Assembly (NCBI RefSeq): GCF_003113895.1
Contig: NZ_BDUD01000001.1
Location: forward strand, 3,934,037 to 3,998,036
Direction of reading: 5' to 3'
DNA: 64,000 bases
From: Nostoc commune NIES-4072
GTDB taxonomy: Bacteria > Cyanobacteriota > Cyanobacteriia > Cyanobacteriales > Nostocaceae
The notes below the pieces were generated by a model. That model worked only from the letters and a program-made list of their open reading frames with translations. It was not told the DNA's origin and made no database searches. The position numbers and the translations under genes are program-made. This document shows, one piece after another, positions 38,407-48,529 of this stretch. The first letter of the stretch is position 1. Each line of letters opens with the position of its first letter.

Positions 38407-39546
38407 ATGACTAATCTTAGCTTTCTATTCCTTGTTGCCAATACTCCTTGGGTATATGCCTTAGCAGAATCCCTTGCTAGAGATTTTCCAACCCATACCA
38501 TTCGTTCCTATGATTGGCTCAATTACCGTCGTCTAAAACCAAAATGGCCAAGTTCAAATACACCTCTCTATTTACAGCGAACAATGCAATTACTTCCTCC
38601 AGGCTATGCTGGCAGTTTGGGGACTGTATTCCGGCCCTACCTGAACGCGAAAGTCAAACACTGGTGTCGTAGTTTAGAGAAAGAATCTGGAACCACACCC
38701 TGGGTCATTGTACCGTACCCATTTTCAGCACCGTGGGTACGCCAAATTTCATCAGAAAGGTTAATTTATTACAACCTTGACGAATATATCTATTATCAAC
38801 CCTCGCGTAAAGAGCAAATTTTGCACCAAGAAGCGGAATTAGTTAACAGAGCAAAAATTATCCTCTGTATTGCTCAATTCCAAGTCGAAGCTTTACGACA
38901 ACGATATCCTCATCGGGCCGAATCCATTCATCACTTTCCTTTAGGAGTAGTGGAATCTTACTTAAACCCTGAGCCAGATAAATTACCTGAACCAATGACA
39001 GTTGGTTATATAGGCAATTTGATTGAACGGGTAGATTGGCAGCTAGTGCTACAGGTGGCTAAAACTTGCCCAGAAGTTACATTTATTTTTATCGGCGGTT
39101 TAGATGGATTTGCTGGGGATGTGAATGAAAAGGGTTGGAGGGCAAATCGTCAAGCCGTACTATCACTACCCAATGTTCGTCATATTAATGAAATCCCTCA
39201 AGAACAAGTTGCTCAGTATTACTGGTCATTTGCAATAAACTGGATGCCTTATGATATTACCCATCCCTTTAATCAGGCGGCTTGTCCGACAAAAGTGATG
39301 GATGGTATTGCCAGTGGTCGTCCTATGCTCAGTACAGACATTCCAGAGTGCAAGCTTTATCCAGAGTGGATTAATGTGTTTCATTCACCAGAAGAGGCAA
39401 TTACTATAATTAGGCAACAACTAAGTTTGATCGCAACTCAAGACGCATATTATAAAAGCACTCAACAATTAAAATTTGCAGTTAAGCAAACCTGGCAAGC
39501 ACGAGCTACAACCTTAGTAAAATGCTTGGCACAATATGAATCCTAA
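38407..39546 (+). CDS. Glycosyltransferase (GT-B, family 1/4-like)
   Basis: ATG 38407 (MTNLSFLFLVANTPWVYALA) is preferred; a longer frame from 38332 would overlap the previous gene. The 379-residue protein resembles TuaH/GT1-like enzymes: 'LIYYNLDEYIYYQPSRKEQI', 'VGYIGNLIERVDWQLVLQVA' and a donor-site region 'NQAACPTKVMDGIASGRPML'. It overlaps the next gene, an acyltransferase, by 11 bp. Confidence 0.85.
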   Translation: MTNLSFLFLVANTPWVYALAESLARDFPTHTIRSYDWLNYRRLKPKWPSSNTPLYLQRTMQLLPPGYAGSLGTVFRPYLNAKVKHWCRSLEKESGTTPWVIVPYPFSAPWVRQISSERLIYYNLDEYIYYQPSRKEQILHQEAELVNRAKIILCIAQFQVEALRQRYPHRAESIHHFPLGVVESYLNPEPDKLPEPMTVGYIGNLIERVDWQLVLQVAKTCPEVTFIFIGGLDGFAGDVNEKGWRANRQAVLSLPNVRHINEIPQEQVAQYYWSFAINWMPYDITHPFNQAACPTKVMDGIASGRPMLSTDIPECKLYPEWINVFHSPEEAITIIRQQLSLIATQDAYYKSTQQLKFAVKQTWQARATTLVKCLAQYES

Positions 39547-40669
39547 TCTCAAAACTGATGTTCCTCAGACATCCCGCTTTTGGACTCTTGATATTATTAA
39601 AGGAATATCAGTTTTAGCTGTTATTATTTTCCACGTACTGCCAGATGTTAAGTCTGAGAGCAATTTGACTGATTCATCAATCCTCTGGATTAACTGGCTC
39701 AGATATGGAGGAACATTAGGCGTAAGTATATTTTTTGTTTTGAGTGGTTTTGGCATTCATTATTCCCAAGCAAAACAACAAATTGGCGACCCAAAGTTTC
39801 AACCTATATGGAATAAGTTTCTTATCCGTCGAGTGCGACGACTCTATCCCGCCTACTTAGGAGCAATTCTTCTTTCTATAATTATTAACAGTATTTGGGG
39901 TTTAATTCGTCAACAGAACATATTTGCCTATTTACCTCAAATTTGGGATCTCATTGCTCACTTATTATTTCTCCACACCCTCAACCCGAAAACATTTTTT
40001 GGCGTTATTCCTGCGTTATGGTTTGTGGGAACATTAGTACAACTATATCTGCTCTACCCTATTTTTTATAAGTTAGCTAAAGTTTGGGGTATCAGTCGAG
40101 CCTTATTAGCCGTAATCTTATTCACATTAATTAGTCGTCTAATCAGTCAATATCTTAGTTTTGAGCCAATAGGCTACGAATTAGGATCTGTATTGTGGTT
40201 CAATTCTCCTCAACGCTGGTTTGAGTGGTGTATGGGAGCCTGGGTTGCTCAACAAGTAGTTCAAAAAACTCACTTCCCGCTTAATTCTATCTCACTATAT
40301 TGTTTGCTTATCTTGATTTGGTTACGATTAGGTTCCTCAGTCAATTTAGTTTACGAGCCTGTTTTAGGCTGCTTAATTGGTTTGATGATATGGAGCTTAG
40401 TTATTAAAGAAACATATATCAGTTACAGCAAACGCTGGTATCCTATATTAGTTTTAGGAAGAGTCAGCTATCCCGTTTACTTATTGCATCAGATTTTTAT
40501 TCCTTACATTAGCTCGGTCTTATCTCATTCAAGATTTAATACATTTAGCACATTTTTATTACTATTGTTATTAGTGGTAATAGTTACTTTGCCAATATCA
40601 TTATTATTTCACCATTTTTTAGAAATTTCACCCGCTAAGACAAAGCCTAAATATGACTTAATAAAGTGA
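39536..40669 (+). CDS. Acyltransferase family 3 (OafA-like)
   Basis: This 377-residue polytopic protein has about ten helices. The first carries 'DIIKGISVLAVIIFHVLPDV', with the conserved His of acyltransferase-3, followed by 'LGVSIFFVLSGFGIHYSQ' and an 'RRVRRLYPAYLGAILLS' loop (R-R...YP). These enzymes acetylate or succinylate sugars of exopolysaccharides and O-antigens. It overlaps the upstream glycosyltransferase by 11 bp, which implies co-translation. It is convergent with the beta-helix gene. Confidence 0.92.
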   Translation: MNPNLKTDVPQTSRFWTLDIIKGISVLAVIIFHVLPDVKSESNLTDSSILWINWLRYGGTLGVSIFFVLSGFGIHYSQAKQQIGDPKFQPIWNKFLIRRVRRLYPAYLGAILLSIIINSIWGLIRQQNIFAYLPQIWDLIAHLLFLHTLNPKTFFGVIPALWFVGTLVQLYLLYPIFYKLAKVWGISRALLAVILFTLISRLISQYLSFEPIGYELGSVLWFNSPQRWFEWCMGAWVAQQVVQKTHFPLNSISLYCLLILIWLRLGSSVNLVYEPVLGCLIGLMIWSLVIKETYISYSKRWYPILVLGRVSYPVYLLHQIFIPYISSVLSHSRFNTFSTFLLLLLLVVIVTLPISLLFHHFLEISPAKTKPKYDLIK

Positions 40670-40768
40670 TATTCAACGTCATTATTATGCCCAAACTACT
40701 GTTTTATTAGGATAAATACATATTAACAAAGAGCAAAAACATATTTTATCTTTATACTTATTAGTAAG

Positions 40769-42430
40769 TTACAATACTTCATACCACTTCTGGTTATATT
40801 TGTTAAATTTCAGCCTTACTTTCTCACCTTTTGCACTGATAAATCTATCGCTTTGGCATTCAATAGTAGCAGAGTTTTGAGGTAGTTTGACTTTCCTCTT
40901 GATAGTTCCACCTATCACTAATACTTCTTGTCCGTCAACATAACGACTAATATTCATGCTCATTGTTGTAATTGTAGTGCTAGTCATATTATGTAACACT
41001 ACTTCTTCACATTTGGGAGTAACCATATACGGTGTTTCTTGTTCCCACGATAAAACACAAGATCCTTGAGTATCACGTCTTTCTACGTTAATGTATTGAT
41101 TATTTCTGAATAAAGGACGCTCATTAGTAAGATCACCCAACTGCTCAGGTGTACGACAATTTTCAAAAAAATTGTTTTCTATTACTATATTTTTCAAATT
41201 ATCATAATATAATATACAACTAACTTTTGTAACATTAGTTGCTGCCTTATGGAAATTGTCTTTGATTACTACGTTAGATAATTCACCAAAAATGTGAGCC
41301 ATACTTACTGGCTGTGTTTGTCCATATATTTCATTTTGATTAAATTGAATATTTCTATTGACGCCACTAGTGAATAAAACATTGTTAACATCAAAAAATT
41401 TGTTTTTTGTGATTACGAAGTCACTTGCGCCCCCAAAAGGACAAATACCAGAGGGAGAGTTATAAAAACTACAGTTAGTAATTGTTATTTTCCGACCAGG
41501 GTAAAAGTTACCTTGAGCTACAACTAAACCAGATGCGATAGAATCTTGGAATTTACATTGCTCAAAATAATAATATTTGTTGGGTGACACGGGTGCATTT
41601 TCGACCCAAGCATTTGCAGTTTGAGAAAATTCACACTTAGTGACAGTTAGATTTGCATCAAGACTGAGCATTGAGCCATTAGAATTTGCTATTTTTGTAT
41701 TTGATATAGTAACTTTTCCAATTCCTGAACCTCCTCCATAAATTACTTCTCCCCTGAAATCATGTACGTAAACAGAATCAATAGTAATATTATCCAAATA
41801 TTTATCAAAATCTAAGACTATACCCTTGTGGGAAATATCCCACCCATCCCCAGTTTTTGGGTTAGCTGGCCATCCGCGATCGCCAGTAAATCCAGTCAGA
41901 CCACCGTGTAGTTCGAGATTTTTAATTGTAACATTTTTCCGAGGCTGACTAGAATTATTGGTTCCCTGAACCATAATTCCATGCCCTCTCACAACTTGCC
42001 CTTTAATAACAGACCAAGAACCTCTACTTTCAATAATAGTTTTGCCAATCCCATCACCAGCTAGGGTAATATTGTCATAATTTATGACAATTGAAGATGG
42101 ATAATTAACTGTTAAATTTGCTGGTGCTATTTGGTAATAGCCCTTCGGAATATAGATAGTTCCTCCACCTTGCCGACCAACCGTATCAATGGCTTTTTGA
42201 ATTATTTTTGTGTTAGCTGCAATGATGTAATCTTGTTGATTATTACCACTTACAAGTTTTCCAAATGAATAAACATTCACAAAGCGATTTGGTAGTGTCT
42301 GGCTAAGTAAAATCTTATTATTTCTTTTGCTTTCTTGCCCTACTCCTGATGATGTATTGGTAAGTAGTGCATTTAGTGTACTTACTACTGACCCAAAACT
42401 TGCATAAATTAAAAAAGTACGACGATCCAT
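40769..42430 (-). CDS. Secreted right-handed beta-helix protein (pectate-lyase/GH28-like)
   Basis: The 553-residue protein begins 'MDRRTFLIYASFGSVVSTLNALL', a twin-arginine-like signal. The N-terminal domain has a pectate-lyase-3 pattern ('IIQKAIDTVGRQGGGTIYIP', 'NITLAGDGIGKTIIESRG'). Residues about 160-450 form repeated beta-helix rungs ('NVTIKNLELHGGLTGF', 'VTISNTKIANSNGSMLS', 'ITITNCSFYNSPSG'). It is the only minus-strand gene inside the polysaccharide cluster after the Wzc-like gene. A glycan lyase, hydrolase or binding protein acting on the secreted polymer is plausible, but I cannot assign catalytic residues. Confidence 0.82.
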   Translation of the reverse strand: MDRRTFLIYASFGSVVSTLNALLTNTSSGVGQESKRNNKILLSQTLPNRFVNVYSFGKLVSGNNQQDYIIAANTKIIQKAIDTVGRQGGGTIYIPKGYYQIAPANLTVNYPSSIVINYDNITLAGDGIGKTIIESRGSWSVIKGQVVRGHGIMVQGTNNSSQPRKNVTIKNLELHGGLTGFTGDRGWPANPKTGDGWDISHKGIVLDFDKYLDNITIDSVYVHDFRGEVIYGGGSGIGKVTISNTKIANSNGSMLSLDANLTVTKCEFSQTANAWVENAPVSPNKYYYFEQCKFQDSIASGLVVAQGNFYPGRKITITNCSFYNSPSGICPFGGASDFVITKNKFFDVNNVLFTSGVNRNIQFNQNEIYGQTQPVSMAHIFGELSNVVIKDNFHKAATNVTKVSCILYYDNLKNIVIENNFFENCRTPEQLGDLTNERPLFRNNQYINVERRDTQGSCVLSWEQETPYMVTPKCEEVVLHNMTSTTITTMSMNISRYVDGQEVLVIGGTIKRKVKLPQNSATIECQSDRFISAKGEKVRLKFNKYNQKWYEVL

Positions 42431-42829
42431 TCTTTAATTTCCTAATAATTTAAAAAAAATAAGTTTTATATTTTCATATTTATAAAGGATGTTTTTAGTG
42501 AATAATAAGTTAATATTATTATATTACCATATAACCAAATTTGAAAAATATCTTTCCCAAATCAGAATTGTCTGAAAAACCATGCATGTAGTTTTATTAT
42601 TAGAACAAAAAGCTTACTTGCAGGCAAATTGCTGTCTGTTTTTAGATAGATTTAGTAAACAAATAACAGTCAATCAGTCAATACACCCAAAAAATGGCAA
42701 GTTTAGCCTTATACTTTTACAAAAACATCCTACTAAACTCACTAATTGTTCATCATAATACTGCCTTTAATTTTCTTCTAAGAGAATTTTCTGCACTCTA
42801 GGTTGAAGATAAAGGGCTAACCATAAAGG
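42431..42829. promoter_or_regulatory. Divergent intergenic region
   Basis: This 399-bp AT-rich region lies between the minus-strand beta-helix gene and the plus-strand GT4 gene and should include a promoter for each. I see no repeat element, RNA gene or clear operator in it. Confidence 0.45.
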
Positions 42830-44095
42830 ATGGGACTCATAAAAAAATATATAAATAATATGATTCAAAAATTTTCGTCTTGGATTTGCTGTCAACTGGG
42901 AGCGCGTGAGCATTATTCTATTCCCCGATCGCTAAACAAGGCTGGACAATTAACTCACTTGATTACAGACGCATGGGTTCCACCCGATTCTATGCTCAAT
43001 GGACTACCAAAACCTTTGTTAGCTAATTTGCGAGAACGGTTTCATACAGATTTAGCCCCAGCCTCTGTTTACGCCTTTACTAGTTCGTTGATTGGCTTTG
43101 AAATAGCTCAAAGAATTCAAAAAAAGACTGGATGGGAACAGATAATTGCCCGCAATGACTGGTTCCAAAAAAATGCAATTCGATTACTATATAAGCTTGA
43201 CACTCAACTGTTTACTCTCAATTATCGCCCGACATTTTTTGCCTACAGCTATGCCGCTTTAAAACTGTTCCACTACGCCAAGGCTAAAGGCTGGCGTACT
43301 ATTCTTGGTCAAATTGATCCAGGGCCATTCGAGGAAAAGTTGGTTATGGAAGAACACGCTAGACATCCGACTTATCAATCTAATTGGCAACCTGCACCAT
43401 CTCACTACTGGACTAAATGGCATCAAGAATGCTCATTGGCTGACAGAATCATAGTTAACTCACTCTGGTCAAGTGAAGCTTTACAACAAGTCGGCATCCC
43501 TGAGCATAAAATTGACATTATTCCCCTTGCCTATCAACCACCTCAACAAGCGTATGATTTTGTGCGAACTTACCCTTCTGTTTTCTCAGATGAACGTCCC
43601 CTGCGGGTGTTGTTTCTAGGACAAGTGATTTTGCGAAAAGGTCTTGCTGCACTACTAGAAGCTGCTGAACTCCTGAATGACCAGCCGATAGAATTCTGGA
43701 TGGTTGGTTCTAAAGGCATTTCTATACCCCAGCCATCTCACGGTAAACTACAGTGGATTGGTTCAGTTTCTAGAAGTGCTACAGTTATGTACTATCAGCA
43801 GGCAGATGTTTTACTGTTTCCGACCCTTTCTGATGGTTTTGGACTGACTCAATTAGAAGCCCAAGCTTGGAAAATGCCAATTATTACTTCTAAATTTTGT
43901 GGTGAGGTGGTAAAAGATCAAGTTAATGGATTGATTTTGCCCCAAGTGAGTGGACAAGCGATCGCTCAAGCGTTGAAGTTTTGCTTGAATAATCCTTGGC
44001 AATTAGAAGCCTTCGCCAAAAATACCGATACTTCAAGTTTTAACCTGTCGCAATTGCAGCAATCTCTCCAAGCTCTGCCTTATGCTGTTATTTGA
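42830..44095 (+). CDS. Glycosyltransferase family 4
   Basis: The frame starts at ATG 42830. A second ATG at 42860 (MIQKFSSWICCQLGAREHYS) is an equally plausible start. The enzyme has 'LGQVILRKGLAALLEAAELL' and the donor-site motif 'SDGFGLTQLEAQAWKMPIIT'. A central 'GQIDPGPFEEKLVMEEHARH' segment resembles a subgroup common in cyanobacterial exopolysaccharide clusters. It overlaps the next gene by 14 bp. Sugar specificity is unknown. Confidence 0.88.
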   Translation: MGLIKKYINNMIQKFSSWICCQLGAREHYSIPRSLNKAGQLTHLITDAWVPPDSMLNGLPKPLLANLRERFHTDLAPASVYAFTSSLIGFEIAQRIQKKTGWEQIIARNDWFQKNAIRLLYKLDTQLFTLNYRPTFFAYSYAALKLFHYAKAKGWRTILGQIDPGPFEEKLVMEEHARHPTYQSNWQPAPSHYWTKWHQECSLADRIIVNSLWSSEALQQVGIPEHKIDIIPLAYQPPQQAYDFVRTYPSVFSDERPLRVLFLGQVILRKGLAALLEAAELLNDQPIEFWMVGSKGISIPQPSHGKLQWIGSVSRSATVMYYQQADVLLFPTLSDGFGLTQLEAQAWKMPIITSKFCGEVVKDQVNGLILPQVSGQAIAQALKFCLNNPWQLEAFAKNTDTSSFNLSQLQQSLQALPYAVI

Positions 44096-45401
44096 ATTTC
44101 CCGAACTAGCCTCCACCCAAATTGGACTAATCATTTTTAGTGGGATTTGGATGCTATGGCGAAATGATGAAGTACCGTTATTTATCAGCAGTTTCTTATT
44201 TTACATTAGCGGCTATCGGTATTGGGCAGTCACTAGCGGCTTTGGCAAGTGGGTAACTCTTGGTAATTTAGGTGGCTTTAATTCAATCACAACAGAAGCA
44301 GCTCTAGTTGCCTTAAATTACATGGTCTTTGGGGAAATTTGCCTAATTGCAACTTATATGTTGTGCCAAAGGCAATCTCTGCCAGTTATTAAACCTGTTA
44401 GCGATCGCTCCTTTTTAATGTGGCTATCTCCTAAAGTCATTGCGTTCGGCTTGCTTTGCTTACCTCTAGTTTTGTATGCTCGTTTTCGGGTAGGCGCAGA
44501 AGTAGCAGCAGGAAAGTCCTTAGCTTTTGAGGTTAGTGGCTACTTATATTTATTTCCAATGGTTTTAGTAGGAATTGCTACCTTAATTCTTTGTGTATGG
44601 AAGTTTGGCGGTTTTTCGTCAATTCGCACTAAGATTATGGCTTTTTCTATTCTAGTAAGTGTGTCTTATTACACCTTTGGCCCTAACACCCGCTTTCAAT
44701 TTTTGGGATGGATGCTCGCTAGTGCGATCGTTTTGTCATCTTCCTATCGACCAAAAACCCGTATAATTATTTTCACTATTGTTGCTGTCTTAGCTATTAG
44801 CATGTTTGCTGTGGCTGGTGCAATGCGAAGCACAACTTTAGCAGAGAATGCAGTTAATGAGGCAGCCTTTGAGCGGGCATTTAGTGCTGAAGATGCCAAT
44901 ATGCTTGATGGTTTTGTCATGATACAGCAGGTCTATCCCGAACGTTTAGATTATTCTTGGGGTATGGAGCATTTAGAAATTTTAATGCGTCCTATTCCTA
45001 GAGCTTTGTGGCCAGAAAAACCCGTAGGCGGTTATGCGAATAAACTTAATATCACTATTAATAAAGGCAAAGCAACCCTCGGCATTTCACCATCATTAAT
45101 AGGTTCCTTTTATGCCGAAGGTGGGATTATAGGAATTATCTTTTTCTCAATTGTTTATGGCAAAGTGTTTGCTTCTATAGTCCTTTATAGTAAAAGGATT
45201 CACCCCTTCGCTAGCATCCTGGTTCGAGCGATTTTATGTGCCTGTTTAATACCCCTTTTACGTGGGGGAGACTTACCAGGAATTTATGCTTGGTTTGGCA
45301 TGGCTTTTTGGCCATGTTTTTTGCTTCTCTGGACAAAACGGAAATATTTTAGACAGAGGTATCTGTCAACACGTCGCTTTCAATTGAACAACTCAGTCTA
45401 A
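44082..45401 (+). CDS. Wzy-like polysaccharide polymerase candidate
   Basis: This 439-residue protein has about eleven membrane segments and a long extracytoplasmic loop near 255-320 containing 'RPIPRALWPEKPVGGYANKL', followed by 'SLIGSFYAEGGIIGIIFFSI'. This arrangement matches Wzy/O-antigen-polymerase-like proteins, in which such a loop is typical. Sequence identity in this family is low, so the call rests on topology and context. A polymerase would fit the Wzc-like co-polymerase at the other end of the locus. It overlaps the upstream GT4 gene by 14 bp. Confidence 0.7.
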   Translation: MLLFEFPELASTQIGLIIFSGIWMLWRNDEVPLFISSFLFYISGYRYWAVTSGFGKWVTLGNLGGFNSITTEAALVALNYMVFGEICLIATYMLCQRQSLPVIKPVSDRSFLMWLSPKVIAFGLLCLPLVLYARFRVGAEVAAGKSLAFEVSGYLYLFPMVLVGIATLILCVWKFGGFSSIRTKIMAFSILVSVSYYTFGPNTRFQFLGWMLASAIVLSSSYRPKTRIIIFTIVAVLAISMFAVAGAMRSTTLAENAVNEAAFERAFSAEDANMLDGFVMIQQVYPERLDYSWGMEHLEILMRPIPRALWPEKPVGGYANKLNITINKGKATLGISPSLIGSFYAEGGIIGIIFFSIVYGKVFASIVLYSKRIHPFASILVRAILCACLIPLLRGGDLPGIYAWFGMAFWPCFLLLWTKRKYFRQRYLSTRRFQLNNSV

Positions 45402-45422
45402 AAATTATAAATACTAATAGTT

Positions 45423-46604
45423 ATGCATATAGTTGTCATTTTCTACAATATTGGAGGTTATCACGCTGCACGACTACGTGCTGCCTACGCAGCCTGCAAG
45501 CAAAAAGGCTGGACTTTTAGTGCAATTCAAGTTACAGACACGACTAAAGAACATCCTTGGGGTGATGTAGAGCAAGAAATTACATTTCCTTTAAAAACTT
45601 TGTTGCCAATAGCTACAACGTCTCCCTCAACTCTTCGCAATCAAGAATCTACTGTCCCAGCATCCTTATTACCTCCTTGTTTAGACACTTTACAACCGGA
45701 TATCCTTGCTATCCCTGGATGGGGATTTCCGATATCTCGTGCTGCACTAGCCTGGTGTCGAAAACATAATGTTCCTACAATTTTGATGAGTGAGAGTAAA
45801 TGGGATGATGAAAAGCGCCAATGGTGGAAGGAGCAATTGAAATCTTGGCTTTACGTCAAAAAATATAATGCTGCCCTTGTGGGTGGTAAACTACACCGTG
45901 ATTATCTAATTAAGTTAGGCTTTCCCCATGAGCGGATTTTTCTAGGTTACGATGCAGTTGAGAATGACTATTTCAGCCAACGCGCAGAGATAGCAAGACT
46001 CGATCCTGTGAAAGCTAGGCACAGACAGGCAAAAATTCCAGCCAAACCTTATTTTATTGTTGTTACCCGTTTAATCAAACGCAAAAACGTATTTCGGCTT
46101 GTAGAAGCTTTTGCTGCTTATCGCCAACAAATTGGAGATGGACAAGCTTGGGATCTTGTAATTTGTGGTAGTGGAGAAGAAGAATCTTCTATCCGCAATC
46201 TTATTGTTGAACAAAAATTACTAGATTGCGTTCATTTGCCTGGTTTTATTACTTACCAAGCAATTGGAGATTGGTATGGCTTGGCTAATGCTTTCGTGCA
46301 TCCGGCGTTGCAAGAGCAATGGGGGTTAGTGTTAAACGAAGCTTGTGCTGCTGGGTTGCCAGTTTTATGTAGCCGGACTGTGGGAGCTGCGTATGAACTT
46401 ATTGATAATGGTAAAAATGGTCTGTTATTCGATCCACAAAGTAGGGAGGATATAACTCGTACCTTGTTAACTATCCATAAAATGGATTTAGATTCCAGAA
46501 ATAAAATGGGACAATTCAGCAAAGATATTGTAGCTAATTATGCTCCTCAAAGCTTTGCTAATGGTCTTTTAAAAGCTGTAGATACAGCAATAATATCCAG
46601 ATAA
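45423..46604 (+). CDS. Glycosyltransferase family 4
   Basis: This 393-residue GT-B enzyme starts 'MHIVVIFYNIGGYHAARLRA'. It has 'YFIVVTRLIKRKNVFRLVEA', 'LVICGSGEEESSIRNLIV' and the donor motif 'EQWGLVLNEACAAGLPVLCS'. It begins 21 bp after the polymerase candidate and is followed 33 bp later by another GT4 gene. Confidence 0.9.
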   Translation: MHIVVIFYNIGGYHAARLRAAYAACKQKGWTFSAIQVTDTTKEHPWGDVEQEITFPLKTLLPIATTSPSTLRNQESTVPASLLPPCLDTLQPDILAIPGWGFPISRAALAWCRKHNVPTILMSESKWDDEKRQWWKEQLKSWLYVKKYNAALVGGKLHRDYLIKLGFPHERIFLGYDAVENDYFSQRAEIARLDPVKARHRQAKIPAKPYFIVVTRLIKRKNVFRLVEAFAAYRQQIGDGQAWDLVICGSGEEESSIRNLIVEQKLLDCVHLPGFITYQAIGDWYGLANAFVHPALQEQWGLVLNEACAAGLPVLCSRTVGAAYELIDNGKNGLLFDPQSREDITRTLLTIHKMDLDSRNKMGQFSKDIVANYAPQSFANGLLKAVDTAIISR

Positions 46605-46637
46605 AATACTAACTTAAAGGCATCTATTGATTCAGCT

Positions 46638-47822
46638 ATGAAAATTTTATTTATTGCTCCTTATATTGGAGCAATTTATGGTGGAACATCCAAAATGGTC
46701 ACAGACCTGCTAGAAGGAATTGGTCGCCTGGGTGTTACTGTTGATCTGGTCACTACAAACGCCAATGGTTCCAATACTTTAGACGTACCACTGAATGAAT
46801 GGATTACTAGAAAATACTATCGAGTGCAGCATTTTGATTGCTGGTATCGAGATGATTTTATCATTAGTGCATCTTTAATTAAATGGTTAGTTAGTAATAT
46901 AAACAACTACGATATCGTCCATAGTCAAACAGTTTTTTCTCCAATGATTTCAGTTACTCATTTGATATGCAAATATTTCCATATTCCATATATTGTAACT
47001 CCGCATGGGATGCTAGAGCCTTGGGCATTATCCTACAAAATATGGAAAAAACGAATTTATTATAAATTATTTGAAAATCCTTCAATCAAAAATTCTAGCG
47101 CCATCCAAGCTATGTCTAGTTTGGAACTAAAAAATATCAATTCTCTCCAATTGCAGAATACTATCTTTATTCCTAATGGAATTCACTGCAAAGAATTTGA
47201 AACACTCCCAACCCCAGAGATTTTTTATCAGCAGTTTCCAAAAACTAGAGGTAAAACTCTAATTTTGTTTCTTGGTCGGATTGACCCTAAAAAAGGTCTA
47301 GATTTATTAGCTCCTGCTTTTGCCAAAGTCCATAATCAGTTTCCTGACACACATCTAGTTGTAGCAGGCCCAGATAATATCGGATTTATGGATAAAGCTC
47401 AAAACTACTTTTTGCAGGCAGGTTGTCTAGATGCTGTTACCTTCACCGGCATGGTGAGTGGAACATTAAAATATGCTGCTTTAGCTGCTGCTAATTTGTA
47501 TGTTGCTCCTTCTTACTCCGAAGGTTTTAGCATATCCATCTTAGAAGGTATGGCTTCAGGATTACCTTGTATAATTACAACTGCTTGCAATTTTCCAGAA
47601 GCTGCTAAAGCTCAAGCTGCCCATGTTGTTGAGATTGATGTCAATGCTATTGCTAATGCTTTGATTGAGTGTTTAAGTCATCCTCAGCAGGCTACAGAAA
47701 TGGGCGATCGCGCCCGTGAGTTCATTTTCCAAAATTATACTTGGGATCGTGCTGCCCACAAGTTGATACAAGTTTATAAAACCGTTATTGATGGAAAACC
47801 TTTACCAGAATTTCTCGGGTAA
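46638..47822 (+). CDS. Glycosyltransferase family 4
   Basis: This 394-residue GT-B protein has a glycine-rich N-terminus 'PYIGAIYGGTSKMVTDLLEG', then 'PHGMLEPWALSYKIWKKRIY' (typical of the WcaI/PglA-like group), 'LGRIDPKKGLDLLAPAFAKV' and the donor motif 'SEGFSISILEGMASGLPCII'. The stop lies six bases before the GTG start of the YdcF-like gene. Sugar specificity is unknown. Confidence 0.9.
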   Translation: MKILFIAPYIGAIYGGTSKMVTDLLEGIGRLGVTVDLVTTNANGSNTLDVPLNEWITRKYYRVQHFDCWYRDDFIISASLIKWLVSNINNYDIVHSQTVFSPMISVTHLICKYFHIPYIVTPHGMLEPWALSYKIWKKRIYYKLFENPSIKNSSAIQAMSSLELKNINSLQLQNTIFIPNGIHCKEFETLPTPEIFYQQFPKTRGKTLILFLGRIDPKKGLDLLAPAFAKVHNQFPDTHLVVAGPDNIGFMDKAQNYFLQAGCLDAVTFTGMVSGTLKYAALAAANLYVAPSYSEGFSISILEGMASGLPCIITTACNFPEAAKAQAAHVVEIDVNAIANALIECLSHPQQATEMGDRAREFIFQNYTWDRAAHKLIQVYKTVIDGKPLPEFLG

Positions 47823-47828
47823 ACTCAA

Positions 47829-48395
47829 GTGAAAAAATCTATATTTGCTAGGCGATGGAGGTTGATCTGTTTAGCAAGCTTAAGTTTGATTTTGACCCTG
47901 TTGAGTATCATACCTCTACAACTAGCGATCGCCATCAACCAAGCACCCCAACCCCAAGCTTTCTTGATTTTAGGCGGCGATCCCGCTAGAGAAAAATTGA
48001 CTGCCGAACTAGCCCAATGGTATCCATCTCTAGAAATTTGGGTGTCTTCTCCTCCCGATATTCAGAAAACATACGAAACTTTTCAAGCCGTAGGTATACC
48101 CAAGAGTCGTTTACACATTGACATTCATGCAAAAGATACTGTAACAAACTTTACCTCTGTTGTTGGTGACTTCAAACAACGGCAACTTCAACATTTATTT
48201 CTGATTACTTCCGATTTTCACATGCTTAGAGCTAAGGCGATCGCCACCTTCATCCTTGGTAGCCAAGGTATTGCCTTTACCTCCATCTCCGTACCATCCA
48301 AAAAAACTGGCTCAGAATCCCTCCTCCGTATTATTCGTGATATTGTGCGCTCTATACTCTGGATTGCTACAGGATATACGGGAGCCAGCCTTTAA
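47829..48395 (+). CDS. YdcF family protein (DUF218)
   Basis: The start is GTG at 47829. The 188-residue protein has an N-terminal membrane anchor ('LICLASLSLILTLLSIIPL') and a DUF218 domain ('QAFLILGGDPAREKLTAELA', 'HIDIHAKDTVTNFTSVVGDF', 'LITSDFHMLRAKAIATFIL'). YdcF/SanA-like proteins face the periplasm and are linked to envelope and exopolysaccharide biogenesis, but their reaction is not established. It closely follows the GT4 gene, so it belongs to the same transcription unit. Confidence 0.88.
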   Translation: MKKSIFARRWRLICLASLSLILTLLSIIPLQLAIAINQAPQPQAFLILGGDPAREKLTAELAQWYPSLEIWVSSPPDIQKTYETFQAVGIPKSRLHIDIHAKDTVTNFTSVVGDFKQRQLQHLFLITSDFHMLRAKAIATFILGSQGIAFTSISVPSKKTGSESLLRIIRDIVRSILWIATGYTGASL

Positions 48396-48529
48396 CTAAT
48401 CAGTAATTTGCAATTCTTAGCGAAACACTCGCGCGTAATTGTTTTTCTTGGTAGTTTTTAGCTGTTGGGGTCTAAATCCCAAACTAATTCAATTACGAAT
48501 TATTTCACCCTACTCTTGCTTACCCCTTT

